From the NCBI GenBank assembly GCA_014804285.1, contig JAAVAA010000065.1:28794-63867 (forward strand): a stretch of DNA of 35,074 bases, read 5' to 3'. The translations under genes and the position numbers were made by a program. The DNA comes from Lachnospiraceae bacterium. GTDB lineage: Bacteria > Bacillota > Clostridia > Lachnospirales > Lachnospiraceae. The notes beneath the pieces are model-generated. The model saw only the letters and a program-made list of their open reading frames with translations, was not told the origin of the DNA and ran no database searches. Of this stretch, positions 34,587-35,074 are shown one piece after another (within the stretch, counting starts at the first letter, position 1; each line of letters starts with the position of its first letter).

Positions 34587-35074
34587 ATGGACAAGGAAAT
34601 TGTTTTTTATATGCATGCAGGCAGCGGAAATCATGGCTGTGAGGCTATCGTGAACGGACTTTGCCATATGATAAAGGAGCCGGCCGTGCTGGTCAGCTAC
34701 CGCGCAGGAGAGGACGAAAAGTATTCTTTGAAGGAGCTTTGCGAGATCATACAGGAGAGACGCTTTGATGAGCATAAGCTGGCCCATGTGATCTATTATC
34801 TGTACCGGAAGCTGACGAAGGATCAGGAAAGTTTTATCCGGTATCGTTATCATAAGATCTTCAAGACCCAAAATCCTCTTGCCATCTCCATTGGCGGAGA
34901 TAATTATTGCTATGACAGCATGTTAAATGATTTGCGGCTAAGCAACTCTGCTTTTGGCAAGGCGGGAACGCCAACAGTACTTTTGGGTTGTTCTATTGAG
35001 CCGGAGCTTTTGGAACGAAAAGATATTAGAAAGGATTTATCCGCTTACCATACCATTATTGCCAGGGAGTCAAT
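34587..35074 (+). CDS. Polysaccharide pyruvyl transferase family protein (3' truncated by window end)
   Basis: About 162 residues are visible and the frame stays open to the edge. The opening reads VFYMHAGSGNHGCEAIVNG, then AISIGGDNYCYD and VLLGCSIEPELL, ending near HTIIARES. These match the PS_pyruv_trans (CsaB/WcaK-like) pattern, in which a ketal-linked pyruvate is added to a sugar from phosphoenolpyruvate. GGGAG lies about 12 bases before ATG 34587. Many family members in Clostridia loci are uncharacterised, so a different transfer is possible. Nothing after 35074 can be judged. Confidence 0.75.
   Translation, partial: MDKEIVFYMHAGSGNHGCEAIVNGLCHMIKEPAVLVSYRAGEDEKYSLKELCEIIQERRFDEHKLAHVIYYLYRKLTKDQESFIRYRYHKIFKTQNPLAISIGGDNYCYDSMLNDLRLSNSAFGKAGTPTVLLGCSIEPELLERKDIRKDLSAYHTIIARES

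Noticed and set aside
1..35074. Insertion sequences, CRISPR arrays, tRNA or rRNA genes
   Set aside because: No transposase motifs, regularly spaced repeats or RNA gene structures were found in any gap; gaps are too short to hold most of these.

Overview
This window looks like the interior of a very large cell-surface glycan biosynthesis locus from a Gram-positive, probably Lachnospiraceae-like (Clostridia), chromosome. That assignment is an inference from the AGGAGG-type ribosome binding sites, moderate GC content and protein style; no 16S or housekeeping marker is present. All 30 supported genes (two cut by the window ends) lie on the + strand, packed with overlaps or short gaps. No gap exceeds about 130 bases. 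I saw no insertion sequence, tRNA, rRNA or CRISPR array.

Layout. (1) 1-188 is the 3' end of an unidentified membrane protein. (2) 181-6616 is a Pgl-like module: membrane-anchored nucleotide-sugar 4,6-dehydratase, PLP sugar aminotransferase, small initiating phosphoglycosyl transferase, GT4 glycosyltransferase, and an ATP-grasp/HAD fusion. (3) A candidate internal promoter (6627-6656) precedes 6743-21066. That stretch holds a TviB/WbpO-type dehydrogenase, a WbpP/TviC-type epimerase, two deacetylase-like proteins, a formyltransferase, four GT4 enzymes, two AsnB-type amidotransferases and a membrane-anchored SGNH protein. (4) 21082-29956 holds two tandem GT11 fucosyltransferase-like genes, a GT2, a PglK-like ABC flippase, a divergent GT11-like gene, a DUF5672 protein, a GT17 and a GT-C (GT87-like) membrane glycosyltransferase. 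(5) 29963-35074 starts with a second, large-type initiating phosphoglycosyl transferase, followed by a GT4, two GT2 enzymes and the start of a polysaccharide pyruvyl transferase.

How the genes may work together (inference). The dehydratase and aminotransferase would make a UDP-4-amino-4,6-dideoxy sugar, which the small phosphoglycosyl transferase would load onto undecaprenyl phosphate. The TviB/WbpP pair would make UDP-N-acetylgalactosaminuronic acid. The deacetylases, formyltransferase and AsnB proteins suggest that acid or amino sugars in the glycan are deacetylated, N-formylated and amidated. This set resembles the amidated and N-formylated galactosaminuronic residues known from Pseudomonas aeruginosa O6 O antigen. 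About fifteen glycosyltransferases would extend the chain and the ABC transporter would flip it. Two initiating enzymes of different architecture suggest either two glycans or two fused loci. No polymerase or ligase can be identified with confidence inside the window.
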